This document shows positions 29,601 to 37,389 of a stretch of 64,000 bases of DNA, piece after piece; the stretch's first letter is position 1; each line of letters begins with the position of its first letter. The position numbers and the translations under genes were made by a program. This DNA comes from Mesorhizobium waimense. GTDB taxonomy: Bacteria; Pseudomonadota; Alphaproteobacteria; Rhizobiales; Rhizobiaceae. The stretch covers positions 62,001 through 126,000 of the forward strand of contig NZ_QZWZ01000013.1 in assembly GCF_003601975.1 (NCBI RefSeq), in the 5' to 3' direction. The notes under the pieces were generated by a model, which worked only from the letters and a program-made list of their open reading frames with translations, was not told the DNA's origin and did no database searches.

Positions 29601-30021
29601 GCGGGATGAGCCTTATGCCGAAACGTACACGCCCGGCATCGGCCATCGGCTTGCCATCGGCGGTCTTCAGGACGACGTCGCTCACCTGCAAGGCAATGAA
29701 GCTCGAACCGTCGAGCGTCAGGCGTGCCGGTCCGACCGTGACGTCGACATCGAAGCCGGCCAGTTTCTCGATTGCCGTCTCGGCCTCGGCCCGAAGCCGC
29801 TCGGTGCCGAAGCCCGACGCGCCGAGCACATAGACGCCGACCGCGGCCAGCAGCACCAGCGCGCAAAGACCGGCAACCAGCCGCCCAAGAATGCGAAAGC
29901 CGCGGCCAATCTTGGCGCGGCCGAGCGGCGGCACCTTGCATGCAGACGGCAAAGCCCCCAGGTCAGTGATCTCGTCACGCCTGAACCTGATCTTCTCGTG
30001 CTGCGGTTGCTCCTGATCCAC
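26635..30021 (-). CDS. Large AsmA/YhdP-like envelope protein
   Basis: About 1128 residues. A short cytosolic N-terminus leads into one membrane helix, RLVAGLCALVLLAAVGVYVL (about residues 46-65). The rest is a long periplasmic beta-rich domain with DUF3971-like features (GRVRFGIRLIPLLSGEVRL near the start) and an AsmA-like C-terminus (MDMTGTFMPVYGLNRIFGEL and LIGVTYRLKGNANKPVLDIN). Such proteins span the periplasm and are linked to phospholipid transport to the outer membrane. The start is uncertain: a GTG at 30021 gives MDQEQPQHEKIRFRRD; the frame is open to 30153 but overlaps the divergent bcp gene. Confidence 0.82.
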   Translation of the reverse strand: MDQEQPQHEKIRFRRDEITDLGALPSACKVPPLGRAKIGRGFRILGRLVAGLCALVLLAAVGVYVLGASGFGTERLRAEAETAIEKLAGFDVDVTVGPARLTLDGSSFIALQVSDVVLKTADGKPMADAGRVRFGIRLIPLLSGEVRLTSARISDAHIVAAAMPSGGGDWTAALRNEDGLVDPEKLADAVFANVNHALDAVRVDSMRQIDLSNVEFVLPDTGSVTRVTVADASVLQTGPGSMQFSAKADVDGRALTVAATATRDTTARRVSALDASVELVQAEGAATAAGGKLGTVAVKLTGSEGAGETASRLAASLSLAGSVLDLGTRGLLPADVDANAMLISGSNKIQVDRLLLKTGRSTFDFAGSIGPKPATGTAGEEPSYRYDLTSDRSTLSPSESPEPALDFVARVAGVYQTKSHKLVAEQIGVRSGGSSEVMGTASVTLVDGKAPGISVSLNVHDMPVSHVKQLWPWFSARNARLWVLNNLFGGRVVNASVGFQVVPDRLGNGVPLSADEVFGRFQIEGSRFDTAGRIPPIRDAVGEVSFHGNDVDVALTSGSVFMPSGRTVAASNGTLTVKQANRPPVIGALDIDVAGEAPAIAELASYEPINAMRHVGLVPEDLSGEMTGHVKADIPLQSGVDTSKLDWLVSLDYTDLSLAKPFEDQTVTEADGSITVGPDQAVISAKALLNGIPAELDLVEPLKDDGPQRSRKVALVLDDKIRAAAMPGLSPLLSGTTKVAIDKSGGGNQNVSADLTNARLDIPWAGWSKGAGVPAKVTFVMAKSGNTTTLSDFDLDGKSFSVKGDVTLVNGALSSARFSKVALNRGDDVAVSVKRSGKSYAVNVSGEALDARSLIKQFTSDVDTATKTTGSDAISVSADVNSLTGFHDEVLSNLKLDYSAAGSRVNGLKVSATASSGAAITISNTAGDGQRMLNMKSADAGAILRFLNIYEHMEGGAITLSMAGASDGPMKGQVDSSNFFIVNEPKLASIVSTTPAGDSRNLSQAVKADIDTSRVKFERGYAEIDKGAGYLKLANGVLSGPRIGTTFQGTLYDQSNNMDMTGTFMPVYGLNRIFGELPLFGPLLGNGRDRGLIGVTYRLKGNANKPVLDINPLSVIAPGIFRSIFEYR

Positions 30022-30117
30022 GCAATTTTCCGTTGTAACGAACTCGATCGTGGACGAATCCCCGCTCGACACTATATCGATGCGGCTTGGCGCGTAACCG
30101 CAAACAAGGGCATCGAT

Positions 30118-30585
30118 ATGGCTGATCTCGACCTGGGCGACCATGCGCCGCAATTCGACCTTCCGCGCGACGGGGGCGGGTCGCTCAGCCTCGCCGCGTA
30201 TTCCGGAAAGCCTGTTGTACTCTACTTCTATCCGCAGGACGACACCTCAAGCTGCACCACCGAGGCGATCAGCTTTTCGCAGCTGAAGCCGCAATTCGAG
30301 AAAGCCGGCGCGGTGGTGATCGGCCTGTCGCCGGACAGCATCAAGAAGCACGACAAGTTCAAGCAGAAATACGATCTCAGCGTCGATCTGGTCGCCGACG
30401 AGGAGCGCAAGGTGATCGAGGCCTACAATCTGTGGGTCGAAAAGACGATGTACGGCCGCAAATACATGGGCGTCGAGCGCGCGACGTTCCTGATCGGCAA
30501 GGACGGACGGATCGCCAGGATCTGGCGGAAGGTCCGGGTCAAGGGCCATGCCGAAGAGGTGCTGGAGGCGGTGCGCTCGCTTTGA
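30118..30585 (+). CDS. bcp: Thioredoxin-dependent peroxiredoxin Bcp/PrxQ
   Basis: A 155-residue AhpC/TSA-fold peroxidase that reduces H2O2 and organic peroxides using thioredoxin. The peroxidatic cysteine is in PQDDTSSCTTEAISF (about residue 47). VIGLSPDSIKKHDKFKQKY and the C-terminal ATFLIGKDGRIARIWRKVRV are family-typical. The usual resolving cysteine five residues later is absent (CTTEAI), so it may be a 1-Cys type. The ATG is at 30118; the divergent AsmA-like start is under 100 bp away. Confidence 0.92.
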   Translation: MADLDLGDHAPQFDLPRDGGGSLSLAAYSGKPVVLYFYPQDDTSSCTTEAISFSQLKPQFEKAGAVVIGLSPDSIKKHDKFKQKYDLSVDLVADEERKVIEAYNLWVEKTMYGRKYMGVERATFLIGKDGRIARIWRKVRVKGHAEEVLEAVRSL

Positions 30586-30735
30586 GGCACGCGGAACATA
30601 GGCTGTTCCCGTCCCCGCAACCCGATGCGCGTCCTGCGGGCATTCCTAACGGGCGCCCCTGGTCTGCAAAGCTTTGTTAACCCTAATAATGTGTAATCAG
30701 GCTCGTCGTTGATGTCGTAACGAAAGCTTGGTCCC

Positions 30736-32028
30736 GTGAACGTAACCGGTCAGTCAGCGGTCTTCGGCAGGCGCAAAGAGCCCCACACGATCATCATCGC
30801 CCGGGGCAATGAGATACGACATTTCACCATCCGCCCCTGGCTTGTCGCATTCATCGGCTCGGCGCTGGCGGCGATCGCCATCGGCTACCTGCTGGCGACC
30901 TCCTATCTGGTGCTGCGCGACGATCTCATCGGCGCCACCACGGCACGCCAGGCACGCATGCAGCAGGCCTATGAGGACCGTATCTCCGCGCTTCGCGCCC
31001 AGGTCGATCGGATCACCAGCCGCCAGCTTCTCGACCAGCAGCTCATGGAAACCAAGGTCAGCGAACTTCTTGAGCGGCAGACCCAGCTCAGCCAGCGCCA
31101 CGGCCGCCTCGGCCCGATCCTCGAACGCGCCGAGAGCGAAGTCGGCACCGCGCCCGCCGCAGCCGATGCAGCCGCCAAGCCCGACGAACATGCCGATGTG
31201 ACAGGCAGCATCTCCCAGCCAGGTACCTATTCCGTGGCCAGCCTTGCTGCCAATCCCAGCAGTGGCGACACTAGACCGTTCTCGCTGTGGTCAACCCGCT
31301 CCGACCCGCTGCCCAGCGATTCGGCCGCCGACCGTGCCGACAGACTGTTCGTGTCGATCAACCAGTCGCTCAAGGCCATCGAAACCGAACAGCTAACCCG
31401 CGTCGCCACGCTTGCCGACAACGCCTACAAGAGTGCCGATGCCATAACCCAGGCGCTGCAGGCGGCCGGGCTGCCGGTCGACAGCGACTTTGGCAAGAGC
31501 GATGCTGGCGGTCCGCTGATCCCGGTCGATGGCTCGATGATCTTCGACAGCAAGGTCAAGGAGCTCGACGAGGCGCTGGACGCGCTCGACGATCTGAAGA
31601 AGGAAGCACGGAAGCTGCCGCTCGCCAATCCCGCCCCCGGCCATTCCGTCACCAGCCCGTTCGGCGTGCGCACCGACCCGATCCTCGGCACCGCGGCGCT
31701 GCATTCAGGCATGGATTTCAGGGCCCCGATCGGCATGGCGGCCAAGGTCACTGCGCCTGGCGTCGTCGTCAAGGCGGGCTGGAACGGCGGCTATGGCCGC
31801 ATGGTCGAGGTCGACCACGGCAACGGTTTTGCTACGCGCTACGGACATCTGAGCGAAATCGACGTCACCGTCGGCCAGAAGCTGGCGGCCGGCGACGTCA
31901 TCGGCAAGACCGGCAGCAGCGGCCGCTCGACCGGTCCGCATCTGCACTACGAGGTGCGCCATAATGGCGAGGCCGTCGACCCGCTGCGTTTTCTCACCGT
32001 CGGCAAAAAGGTCGAGCAATACCTTTAG
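30736..32028 (+). CDS. M23-family peptidoglycan endopeptidase, membrane anchored
   Basis: A 430-residue protein with a GTG start. A membrane helix WLVAFIGSALAAIAIGYLLA (about residues 35-54) is followed by a coiled coil (about 68-130) and a Pro/Ala/Ser-rich linker. The LytM/M23 domain (about 305-425) has the zinc site residues HSGMD, and the HLHYEVR motif, plus VEVDHGNGFATRYGHLSEID. All catalytic residues are present, so it is probably active in cell-wall remodelling or division, unlike degenerate EnvC-type proteins. No neighbour shows an obvious partner. Confidence 0.9.
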   Translation: MNVTGQSAVFGRRKEPHTIIIARGNEIRHFTIRPWLVAFIGSALAAIAIGYLLATSYLVLRDDLIGATTARQARMQQAYEDRISALRAQVDRITSRQLLDQQLMETKVSELLERQTQLSQRHGRLGPILERAESEVGTAPAAADAAAKPDEHADVTGSISQPGTYSVASLAANPSSGDTRPFSLWSTRSDPLPSDSAADRADRLFVSINQSLKAIETEQLTRVATLADNAYKSADAITQALQAAGLPVDSDFGKSDAGGPLIPVDGSMIFDSKVKELDEALDALDDLKKEARKLPLANPAPGHSVTSPFGVRTDPILGTAALHSGMDFRAPIGMAAKVTAPGVVVKAGWNGGYGRMVEVDHGNGFATRYGHLSEIDVTVGQKLAAGDVIGKTGSSGRSTGPHLHYEVRHNGEAVDPLRFLTVGKKVEQYL

Positions 32029-32035
32029 GCCACCC

Positions 32036-33259
32036 TCACTGTGCGTGGAGACTTTCCGGCGGCGTCGACAGAAACATCTTCGCTGCCGAGACCAGAGTGG
32101 CCGCACCGACTTTCAGGGCGGCCTCGTCGACGCGAAACCTGGCATGGTGGAGCGGAAAGACCGATCCGACCGCTTCATTTCGGATTCCGAGCCGGAAATA
32201 GACCGACGGGCGTTTCTTGCTGTAGTAGCCGAAGTCGTCGGCGATGGTCCATCCGGGCGTGTTGAGAACATTGTCGGCCCCGATGCAGGCCTTGGCACTG
32301 GCGACTATTAGCTCAGTCATCTCGACATCGTTGACGACCCCCGGCTCGCCCTTATGGATGTCGACCTCAACACTCGCCCCGTGGCTCGTCGCTATCCCCT
32401 CGGCTATCGCACGAACGCGGCGCCAGGCTCGCTCGCGGGTGGCATCGCTGCCGCTGCGAATGGTCCCTTTCAACGTGACCTTGCCGGCGATCACATTGTA
32501 GGCGCTACCGCCGTTGATGGCGGTAACGGATATGACCAACGGGTCGTAAGGGTCGGTCTCGCGCGAGACGATCTTCTGCAGTTCCGTGACCATCGAGCAG
32601 GCCACGGCTATCGCATCGACACCTTCATGGGGTTTTGCGGCGTGTGCGGCGGAGCCCGTGACGAGAACATCGAACGTGTCGCAAGCCAGGGTGTACGGAC
32701 CGGAGCTGACGGCGATCTTGCCGGACTGCGTGTACGGATCGACATGGACGCAGATCGCAGCGTCGATATCGTCGAGAAGCCCCTCTTCCACCACCCGTCT
32801 CCCGCCCGACGGTTCGTCTTCCTCGGCGGGCTGGAAGATGAGGCGCACGGTTCCGCCAAAATCATCCCTCGACTGGTGAAGATGCGCGGCAACCGCAAAG
32901 CCCATCGAGGCATGGGCATCGTGGCCGCATGCGTGCATCACGCCTGGATTTATCGACGCATAGTCGACACCGGACTCCTCCTCGATCGGCAAGGCATCGA
33001 TATCGGCGCGGATGACGAGCTTGCGATTTGAAGGCTTGCCGGCGCCGACAATATCGACGGCCAGACCGAATCCTGCGACGTCACGGATGTCGGCAATCCC
33101 CTCCGCAGCCAGCATCTGCCGCAGGTAACGCTGCGTGTTCGCCTCGTGGTTCGAAAGCTCTGGGTTGCGATGCAGATGGCGGCGAATCTCGATCATCCGG
33201 TCGAGGATCCCGGCGTCGATATTGGTTGGGACGGGAGCCGGATCGTCAGGATTTGACAT
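32036..33259 (-). CDS. M20-family amidohydrolase/peptidase
   Basis: A 407-residue metallo-amidohydrolase of the IAA-amino-acid/hippurate hydrolase group. Zinc ligands are visible in VMHACGHDAHASMGF (about residue 114), the catalytic Glu pair in LIFQPAEEDEPSGGRRV, and a C-terminal His in VFPLHHARFRVDE. It cleaves N-acyl or amide bonds of amino acids. The gene overlaps the M24 hydrolase stop by 14 bp, so they are co-translated and probably act one after the other on one substrate, which I cannot name. Confidence 0.88.
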   Translation of the reverse strand: MSNPDDPAPVPTNIDAGILDRMIEIRRHLHRNPELSNHEANTQRYLRQMLAAEGIADIRDVAGFGLAVDIVGAGKPSNRKLVIRADIDALPIEEESGVDYASINPGVMHACGHDAHASMGFAVAAHLHQSRDDFGGTVRLIFQPAEEDEPSGGRRVVEEGLLDDIDAAICVHVDPYTQSGKIAVSSGPYTLACDTFDVLVTGSAAHAAKPHEGVDAIAVACSMVTELQKIVSRETDPYDPLVISVTAINGGSAYNVIAGKVTLKGTIRSGSDATRERAWRRVRAIAEGIATSHGASVEVDIHKGEPGVVNDVEMTELIVASAKACIGADNVLNTPGWTIADDFGYYSKKRPSVYFRLGIRNEAVGSVFPLHHARFRVDEAALKVGAATLVSAAKMFLSTPPESLHAQ

Positions 33260-34424
33260 GGATATCTCGCGGGAACTTCGTCAGGGTCTCGTTGCCGGTC
33301 TCAGTCACCAGGATGGTCTCGCTGATCTCAATGCCCCAACCGTCCATCCACATGCCAAGAATGGAATGCACGACGTTGCCGGGCGCAAGCACCGTCTTGT
33401 CGCCCGGCCTGAGGCTGATCGTGTGCTCGCCCCAATCGGGCGGATAGGCTACGCCGATGGAATAGCCGATACGCGACTCCTTCTTCAGCCCGTAGCGTTG
33501 AATGACCTTGCGCCACGCAGCTTCGACCGCCTCGGCGGTCGTTCCTGGCCTGACCGCATCGAGCACCGCGTCCATGCCCTCGATCACCGCCTTTGCCGTG
33601 TCCGAAACATTTGTCGGCGTTTTCCCGAGCTGCAGCGTTCTTGCAAGCCCGGCGGCGTAGCGACGGCAGACCCCGGCGAGTTCCAGGGCAATCGTCTCGT
33701 TCTCCCCAAACCGCCTGTCGCTCCACATGATGTGCGGAGCGGAGGCATTTTCACCGCCGAGGATTGTCGGAGGCAGGGCGGTGATATCGCCCGCGAAGTC
33801 CGGGCTGCCGGCGATCTGCGCCGCCTGGATGGAGGCTATCGCATCACATTCGCGAACGCCTGGTGCAATAACCTCAAAGGCCCGCGCGACGGCCGCTTCC
33901 GCCAAGGTTGATGCCTTGCGCAAATAATCGATCTCGGGCGCCGATTTGACCGCGCGTATCCAGTTCACCAGAAGATCGGCGTCATGCAGCTTGGCATTGG
34001 GCAGTCCGGCGACAAGCCGGGCATGCCCTTTCGGCGAGAAATAGTAGGCTTCGAGCTCGATGCCGATGTGACGATTGCCCCAGCCCTTCGCGACGATCCA
34101 ACCTGCTATCCAGTCCATGGGATGGCGATCGACGCGTTGAACATAATCTTCCGGGAAGCCGACCACGTTCTCGGCCTTCATCCAGGCTGTGAGGAGACCG
34201 CCGGCTGCATCCATCGCGCGGCCTATCCAGACCGGCTCAACCTCTTCGATCGGAACGAGCACCATTTGGGGCGTGTAGAATGACCAGCCGTCATAACCGG
34301 TGATGTAGTGCTGGTTGGCAACATCGTTCACGATAAGAAGTTCGATACCGCGCCTTGCCATTTCGGTGCGGATCTTTCGAAGCCGCTGCTGGTATTCGTC
34401 GCGCGTAAACGGCAATTCGATCAT
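33246..34424 (-). CDS. M24-fold hydrolase, creatinase/ectoine hydrolase (DoeA/EutD)-like
   Basis: A 392-residue pita-bread-fold hydrolase from the ATG at 34424, which follows GGGGACAAG; a start at 34511 would add 29 residues. QHYITGYDGWSFYTPQMVLV is near residue 43 and IGYSIGVAYPPDWGEHTISL near residue 310, both typical of the creatinase/DoeA branch. The usual metal Asp residues of aminopeptidases are missing (IALELAGVCRRYAAGLART), which fits metal-free C-N hydrolases. Known DoeA opens the ectoine ring; here the partner is an M20 enzyme rather than DoeB, so the substrate may differ. Confidence 0.82.
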   Translation of the reverse strand: MIELPFTRDEYQQRLRKIRTEMARRGIELLIVNDVANQHYITGYDGWSFYTPQMVLVPIEEVEPVWIGRAMDAAGGLLTAWMKAENVVGFPEDYVQRVDRHPMDWIAGWIVAKGWGNRHIGIELEAYYFSPKGHARLVAGLPNAKLHDADLLVNWIRAVKSAPEIDYLRKASTLAEAAVARAFEVIAPGVRECDAIASIQAAQIAGSPDFAGDITALPPTILGGENASAPHIMWSDRRFGENETIALELAGVCRRYAAGLARTLQLGKTPTNVSDTAKAVIEGMDAVLDAVRPGTTAEAVEAAWRKVIQRYGLKKESRIGYSIGVAYPPDWGEHTISLRPGDKTVLAPGNVVHSILGMWMDGWGIEISETILVTETGNETLTKFPRDIHVKS

Positions 34425-34640
34425 CTTGTCCCCATGCCTTGCTGGATCAACTGTCGCGGGCGAGCCGCTGCTCACCATTGAAATGCTTTCGACCTGGCGG
34501 CAATCGGCCAAGGCGGCGCATGAGCAGGTCCTAAACCCGATACGTCCAACAAGACCCTCCCTTTGCCGGCGGCGCGGGCAATTCCCGATATCTTCATCCG
34601 GACGGTATCGGTGATTTGCCCACCGCTCGCGGAAGTGCCG

Positions 34641-34680
34641 TTGACTTCACCTCAGTTGTAGGATGATATGTATCACCCTA
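34641..34680 (+). promoter_or_regulatory. Promoter with 22-bp palindromic operator
   Basis: A -35 TTGACT at 34641-34646 is followed by a palindrome at 34659-34680 with arms TAGGATGATA and TATCACCCTA around TG; nine of ten arm positions pair. The -10 region (TGATAT near 34664) falls within the palindrome, as expected for a repressor. The FadR-type gene in the operon downstream is the obvious candidate regulator. The site lies between the divergent M24 and dehydrogenase genes. Confidence 0.6.
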
Positions 34681-34707
34681 TCTCCAGACATCGTTGCCGA
34701 CCCGTAC

Positions 34708-36144
34708 ATGACCGTTCACCGCCTTTCACCAAAAATCCTCAGCGCCATGGAAGGCGCTGTCGGGCAAAGCGGCGTCGCCATCGATACCGCCGGCATGGCG
34801 AAATACCTCGGCGACTGGTCGGGTGATCACCGTGGCGGCGCGCTTGCCGTGCTGAAGCCGGCTTCAGTCGCCGAAGTTCAGGCCGTGGTGCGGCTATGCG
34901 GTGCGCTTGGGCTGGGCATCATCCCGCAAGGCGGCAACACCGGCCTGGTGGCGGGCGCGATCGACATCGAGACCCGTGGCGCCGTTATCGTCAGCCTGGA
35001 ACGGCTGAACGCCATCCGTCTCGTCGACGCCGACAATTTCGTCCTGCAGGCAGATGCCGGCTGCATCCTGCAGACCGTCAAGGACGCCGCCGAGGCGCAT
35101 GACTGCCTGTTTCCGCTGGCGCTCGGCGCCCAGGGCAGCTGTCAGATCGGCGGCAATGCGGCCAGCAATGCCGGCGGCATCAATGTTCTGCGCTACGGTA
35201 TGGCGCGCGATCTGATCCTTGGCCTCGAGGTCGTGCTGCCGGACGGCGAATTGTGGAGCGGCTTTTCCGGCCTGCGCAAGGACAATCGCGGCTATGACCT
35301 GAAGCAGCTTTTCATCGGCAGCGAAGGCACGCTCGGCATCATCACCGGCGTCGAGCTGAAACTGTTTCCAAAACCCATCCGGGTCGAGACGGCCTATCTC
35401 GGCCTTGCCTCTTTCGAAGCAGCCATCGCGCTGTTCCGGCAGGCGCGTCGGGCCTCGGCCGATCTGATGTCGGCTTTCGAGATCATCGGTTCGGAGTGCA
35501 TCGAGCTCGCACGCCTGATCGACGCCGATATCAGCTCGCCGGTCGAAGCTCCCGTCCATGTGCTGATCGAATTGTCCGCAAGTGCCGCTGTAGAATTGCG
35601 CACGCTGCTGGTCGACTTCCTGGCCGGCGCCATGGAGAGCGGTCTCGTTACCGAAGCGGTACTCGCCGAAAGCAGCGCACAGGCCCGCTCCTTCTGGGCG
35701 ATCCGCGAAGGACTGGTCGAGGGTCAGGCGAAGCGCGGCTATCATGTGCGCACCGACCTTGCGGTCAGGATATCGGACGTCCCTGCCCTCGTCGATCAGG
35801 CCCGCCGCTTCGTTGGGCTCGACCATCCCGGCTGGCTGCCGCAAGCATACGGCCATGCCGGTGACGGCAACATCCATTTCAATGTCCTGCCGCCGGCGGG
35901 TCTTGCCGAAAGCGAAGCCCGCGCCCAGGGCGCCGACATCACGGGTGGGCTCTACCGGATCGCCGACGCACTCGGCGGCTCGATCAGCGCCGAGCACGGC
36001 ATCGGTCGTACCCGCAACCGTGCTTTCTGGGCCGGCCTGGCGCCCACCCATCGCCGGCTTGTCACCGCGCTGAAGGATGCGCTCGACCCGCAAGGATTGA
36101 TGAACCCCGGTTGCCTTCTGCCTCTGACGGAGACCTCTTCATGA
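34708..36144 (+). CDS. FAD-linked D-2-hydroxyacid (2-hydroxyglutarate-like) dehydrogenase
   Basis: A 478-residue flavoprotein. The PCMH-type FAD domain (about 30-210) has IIPQGGNTGLVAGAID and GSCQIGGNAASNAGGINVLR. The C-terminal domain has YGHAGDGNIHFNV and SAEHGIGRTRN, carrying metal and substrate residues typical of D-2-hydroxyglutarate and D-lactate dehydrogenases. The in-frame ATG at 34663 sits inside the promoter palindrome, so MTVHRLSPKILSAMEGAVGQ at 34708 is preferred. It overlaps the next gene by four bases and heads a six-gene operon. Substrate unknown. Confidence 0.88.
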   Translation: MTVHRLSPKILSAMEGAVGQSGVAIDTAGMAKYLGDWSGDHRGGALAVLKPASVAEVQAVVRLCGALGLGIIPQGGNTGLVAGAIDIETRGAVIVSLERLNAIRLVDADNFVLQADAGCILQTVKDAAEAHDCLFPLALGAQGSCQIGGNAASNAGGINVLRYGMARDLILGLEVVLPDGELWSGFSGLRKDNRGYDLKQLFIGSEGTLGIITGVELKLFPKPIRVETAYLGLASFEAAIALFRQARRASADLMSAFEIIGSECIELARLIDADISSPVEAPVHVLIELSASAAVELRTLLVDFLAGAMESGLVTEAVLAESSAQARSFWAIREGLVEGQAKRGYHVRTDLAVRISDVPALVDQARRFVGLDHPGWLPQAYGHAGDGNIHFNVLPPAGLAESEARAQGADITGGLYRIADALGGSISAEHGIGRTRNRAFWAGLAPTHRRLVTALKDALDPQGLMNPGCLLPLTETSS

Positions 36145-36884
36145 AGCAAAGACTGGCCGCTATCGGCACCGTGGAAGCGCTGCCGCACCGTGTCGCCGCC
36201 TTCCTCAGCCGCGAGATCGATTCCGGCGAGCTCAATCCCGGCACGCGCCTGCCGACGGAGCAGCAGCTATCGGAGAAATTCGGCGTCAGCCGCAACGTCG
36301 TGCGCGAGGCGATCGCGCAGCTCCGTGCCGACGGCATGATCGAGGCGCGGCAAGGCGTTGGCGCCTTCGTGCTGGCGCCGGAGCAGCGTGCCTCGATCCG
36401 CATCGACGGCGAGGCACTGAAAGACACTGAGAATATGGAGCGGCTGTTCGAGCTGCGCTGCATCCTCGAGGCCGAGTCCGCCGCCCTTGCCGCCGAGCGG
36501 CGCGGACAGGAGCATCTCGACGCCATCAAGGCAGCGCTCGACCGCATGAGTGGCGAGGAGCGCTGGGAAGAAGGCAGCATCGACGCCGACCTCCTGTTCC
36601 ATCGCGAGATCGCACGCGCCACCGGCAACAGCTACATCCACACCTTCATCTCCTTCGTCTGCGAGCAGATCCGCCGGTCGATCCATTACGCCCGCCTCAC
36701 CAACCCGCTGCACGACCTGGTCGACGTCAATGTCGGCGAGCATGTGCGCATCTACGAGGCGCTGGTCGCCGGCGATCCCAAGGCCGCCGAGGCGGCAATG
36801 CGCGCCCATATCATCGGCGCCGCCGAGCGTGTCGGCGTCAAGCTGCCCGCCGCGCGCGCCAAGCACACCGGCAAGGGGAAATGA
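36141..36884 (+). CDS. FadR-subfamily GntR transcriptional regulator
   Basis: A 247-residue regulator. The N-terminal winged helix (about 10-75) has LPTEQQLSEKFGVSRNVVRE and LRADGMIEARQGVGAFVL. The C-terminal FCD domain (about 90-235) has RCILEAESAALAA, DLLFHREIARATGNSY and VNVGEHVRIYEALVAGDP, with the Asp/His residues that bind metal or organic acid ligands. The ATG overlaps the dehydrogenase stop (ATGA). It probably represses its own operon by binding the palindrome at 34659, with a hydroxy- or carboxylic acid as inducer. Confidence 0.9.
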   Translation: MKQRLAAIGTVEALPHRVAAFLSREIDSGELNPGTRLPTEQQLSEKFGVSRNVVREAIAQLRADGMIEARQGVGAFVLAPEQRASIRIDGEALKDTENMERLFELRCILEAESAALAAERRGQEHLDAIKAALDRMSGEERWEEGSIDADLLFHREIARATGNSYIHTFISFVCEQIRRSIHYARLTNPLHDLVDVNVGEHVRIYEALVAGDPKAAEAAMRAHIIGAAERVGVKLPAARAKHTGKGK

Positions 36885-37324
36885 CCATGCCGCTCGGAGG
36901 CGCTTACGCGATTTCAGACGTCTGCCTGCTCGTCGAGGATATCGAGCGGACGGTTGACTTCTACGTCGAGAAACTCGGCTTTCGGCTGCGCCGCCGCGCC
37001 GAAGGTTTTGCCGATTTCCATGGCGAGGGTGTGACGCTTGCCGCATGGGAGATCGACCACATCAGCCGCCACACCGGCGTATCAAAGCTCAAATCGCCGC
37101 GCCAGGCGCACAAGGTCTGCGTGGCGGTGAAGCTCGATACGCCCGCCGAGATCGACAGGCTGCATGGCGAGCTGAGCGCCAAGGGCGTGCCCTTCTACGG
37201 CCCGCCGGAAGACTATGTCTGGAACGCGCGCTGCGCCTACTTCACCGATCCCGACGACACGCTTTGGGAATTATACGCCTGGCTCGACGGCGGCCCCGGC
37301 GACTACCACGACGAACAGCCGTAG
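36881..37324 (+). CDS. VOC (glyoxalase/bleomycin resistance) family protein
   Basis: A 147-residue protein with the paired beta-alpha-beta-beta-beta modules of the vicinal oxygen chelate fold. It has AISDVCLLVEDIERTVDFYV at the start and AYFTDPDDTLWELYAWLDGG at the end; the Glu of WELY is the usual C-terminal metal ligand. Possible roles are isomerase, lyase or dioxygenase. Its ATG overlaps the regulator stop by four bases, so it belongs to the same operon and probably acts on the imported compound or a product of it. Confidence 0.85.
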   Translation: MTMPLGGAYAISDVCLLVEDIERTVDFYVEKLGFRLRRRAEGFADFHGEGVTLAAWEIDHISRHTGVSKLKSPRQAHKVCVAVKLDTPAEIDRLHGELSAKGVPFYGPPEDYVWNARCAYFTDPDDTLWELYAWLDGGPGDYHDEQP

Positions 37325-37389
37325 ACGACGCCGCGCCGTTGGAGCGGCGCCTGAAGAATGAACAAGAAGCCTTGCAACAGGAGCGACAA

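Noticed and set aside
30677..30682. CtrA half-site TTAACC upstream of the M23 gene
   Set aside because: Only one half-site is present; the second TTAA at the expected spacing is missing.
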